DNA from: Hydractinia symbiolongicarpus
Lineage: Eukaryota > Cnidaria > Hydrozoa > Anthoathecata > Hydractiniidae
Direction of reading: 5' to 3'
Assembly (NCBI RefSeq): GCF_029227915.1
Contig: NC_079876.1
Span: 1,986,001 to 2,050,000 of the forward strand
Length of the DNA: 64,000 nucleotides
Both the position numbers and the translations under genes were made by a program. Below the pieces are notes generated by a model. It had not been told where the DNA came from. It did no database searches and saw only the letters and a program-made list of their open reading frames with translations. This document shows positions 63,756 through 64,000 of this stretch, piece by piece. Within the stretch, counting starts at the first letter, position 1; the number at the start of each line of letters is the position of its first letter.

Positions 63756-64000
63756 TAGTTTTCAAAAATGTTTTCATTTTTGATGAGACGCTGAATAAAA
63801 GCAGTTTAATCGCCGGCAAACGAAAACCTGCGATTTCCCGTGAATCCTGGACTCGGCCCGTATAGTCAAAAGTATACAAAGAAAGTACCCAGGGTGTAAA
63901 CTCATTTCCCAAACGATTTTTTAAATTATTATTTCACCACTAAAACGCATAAGACTTGTAGTTTTCAAAAATGTTTTCATTTTTGATGAGACGCTTAATG
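63756..64000. repeat. Satellite at right edge, array continues
   Basis: About 1.2 monomers remain after the 4669-bp copy ends. They follow the AAAGCAGTTTAATC / CCCGTGAATCCTGG monomer and then an ACGCATAAG / TTAATG monomer, matching 63150-63390 at an offset of 609 and also 56040-56285. The three-monomer local repeat therefore continues here, and the array is cut by the window edge. Confidence 0.8.

Larger units (their letters stand above)
1..64000. repeat. Tandem satellite array, ~203-bp monomer, ~315 copies
   Basis: The phrase GTATACAAAG (or a one-base variant) recurs every 202-204 bp from base 1 to the end: for example at 1, 204, 406, 609, 812 and 1015. Between these anchors the same order of words always appears: GGAGTAAACTC, CACCACTAAA, ACTTGTAG, GATGAGACGC, TTTAATCGCC, CCCGTAAATC, CGTATAGTC. 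All monomers have the same orientation, and I saw no inversion, gap or inserted unrelated DNA. Variants differ by scattered substitutions and 1-6 base indels, and they are ordered into higher-order units. Consensus GC is about 37% (76 of 203 by hand count). This is typical of eukaryotic centromeric or pericentromeric satellites. Chromosomal location, species and family name cannot be read from the sequence. The array continues past both edges. Confidence 0.97.

Noticed and set aside
1-64000. CRISPR array
   Set aside because: The period is about 203 bp of continuous related sequence. There are no short direct repeats separated by unique spacers and no cas genes.
1-64000. Ribosomal DNA spacer repeats or a plasmid/phage repeat region
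   Set aside because: No rRNA sequence, promoter or gene of any kind is present in 64 kb. The HOR structure fits chromosomal satellite instead.

Overview
The whole window is one uninterrupted tandem satellite DNA array. The repeat unit is about 203 bp, hand-counted GC is about 37% for the consensus, and there are roughly 315 monomers, all read in the same direction. I found no protein-coding gene, RNA gene, transposon, CRISPR array or non-satellite spacer, and neither edge of the array is reached. Such an array, with nested higher-order repeats (HORs), indicates a eukaryotic chromosome, most plausibly centromeric, pericentromeric or another heterochromatic block. I do not recognise the satellite family and cannot name the organism.

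Monomer anatomy, register starting at GTATAC: GTATACAAAG, a GTACCC/GGAGTAAAC segment, an AT-rich stretch (about 45-63), CACCACTAAAACGCATGAG, a dyad (about 94-115: TCAAAAATG, four Ts, CATTTTTGA), GATGAGACGCTGAATAAAAG, the palindrome GCCGGC (about 144-149), ACGAAAACC, a smaller dyad (GATTT, five bases, AAATC), and a CpG-rich end (ACTCGGCCCG) before TATAGTC. Consensus CpG observed/expected is about 1.7.

Layout. 1-447 is the tail of an older segment. 448-14433 (copy A) and 14434-28637 (copy B) are a nearly identical 14-kb tandem duplication of about 69 monomers. 28638-35460 is a mosaic of 7-, 8- and 13-monomer periodicities. 35461-37690 is a mixed segment related to 52.2-54.3 kb. 37691-39094 is related to the window start. 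39095-45588 and 45589-52082 are a 6494-bp (32-monomer) tandem duplication in which I found only one base difference. 52083-54330 is mixed. 54331 to the end is a 12-monomer HOR (2436 bp), and a 4669-bp (23-monomer) block containing about two of these units is itself duplicated. Smaller HORs of 2, 3, 4, 6 and 7 monomers are nested inside the large blocks.

There is no gene system. The biology visible is satellite evolution: amplification and loss in whole-monomer steps, with 13-28 bp of perfect homology at every junction I could resolve. Chimeric monomers mark individual deletions and allow some events to be ordered. Minus-strand open frames of 60-121 codons recur because the monomer recurs; I judge them non-coding.
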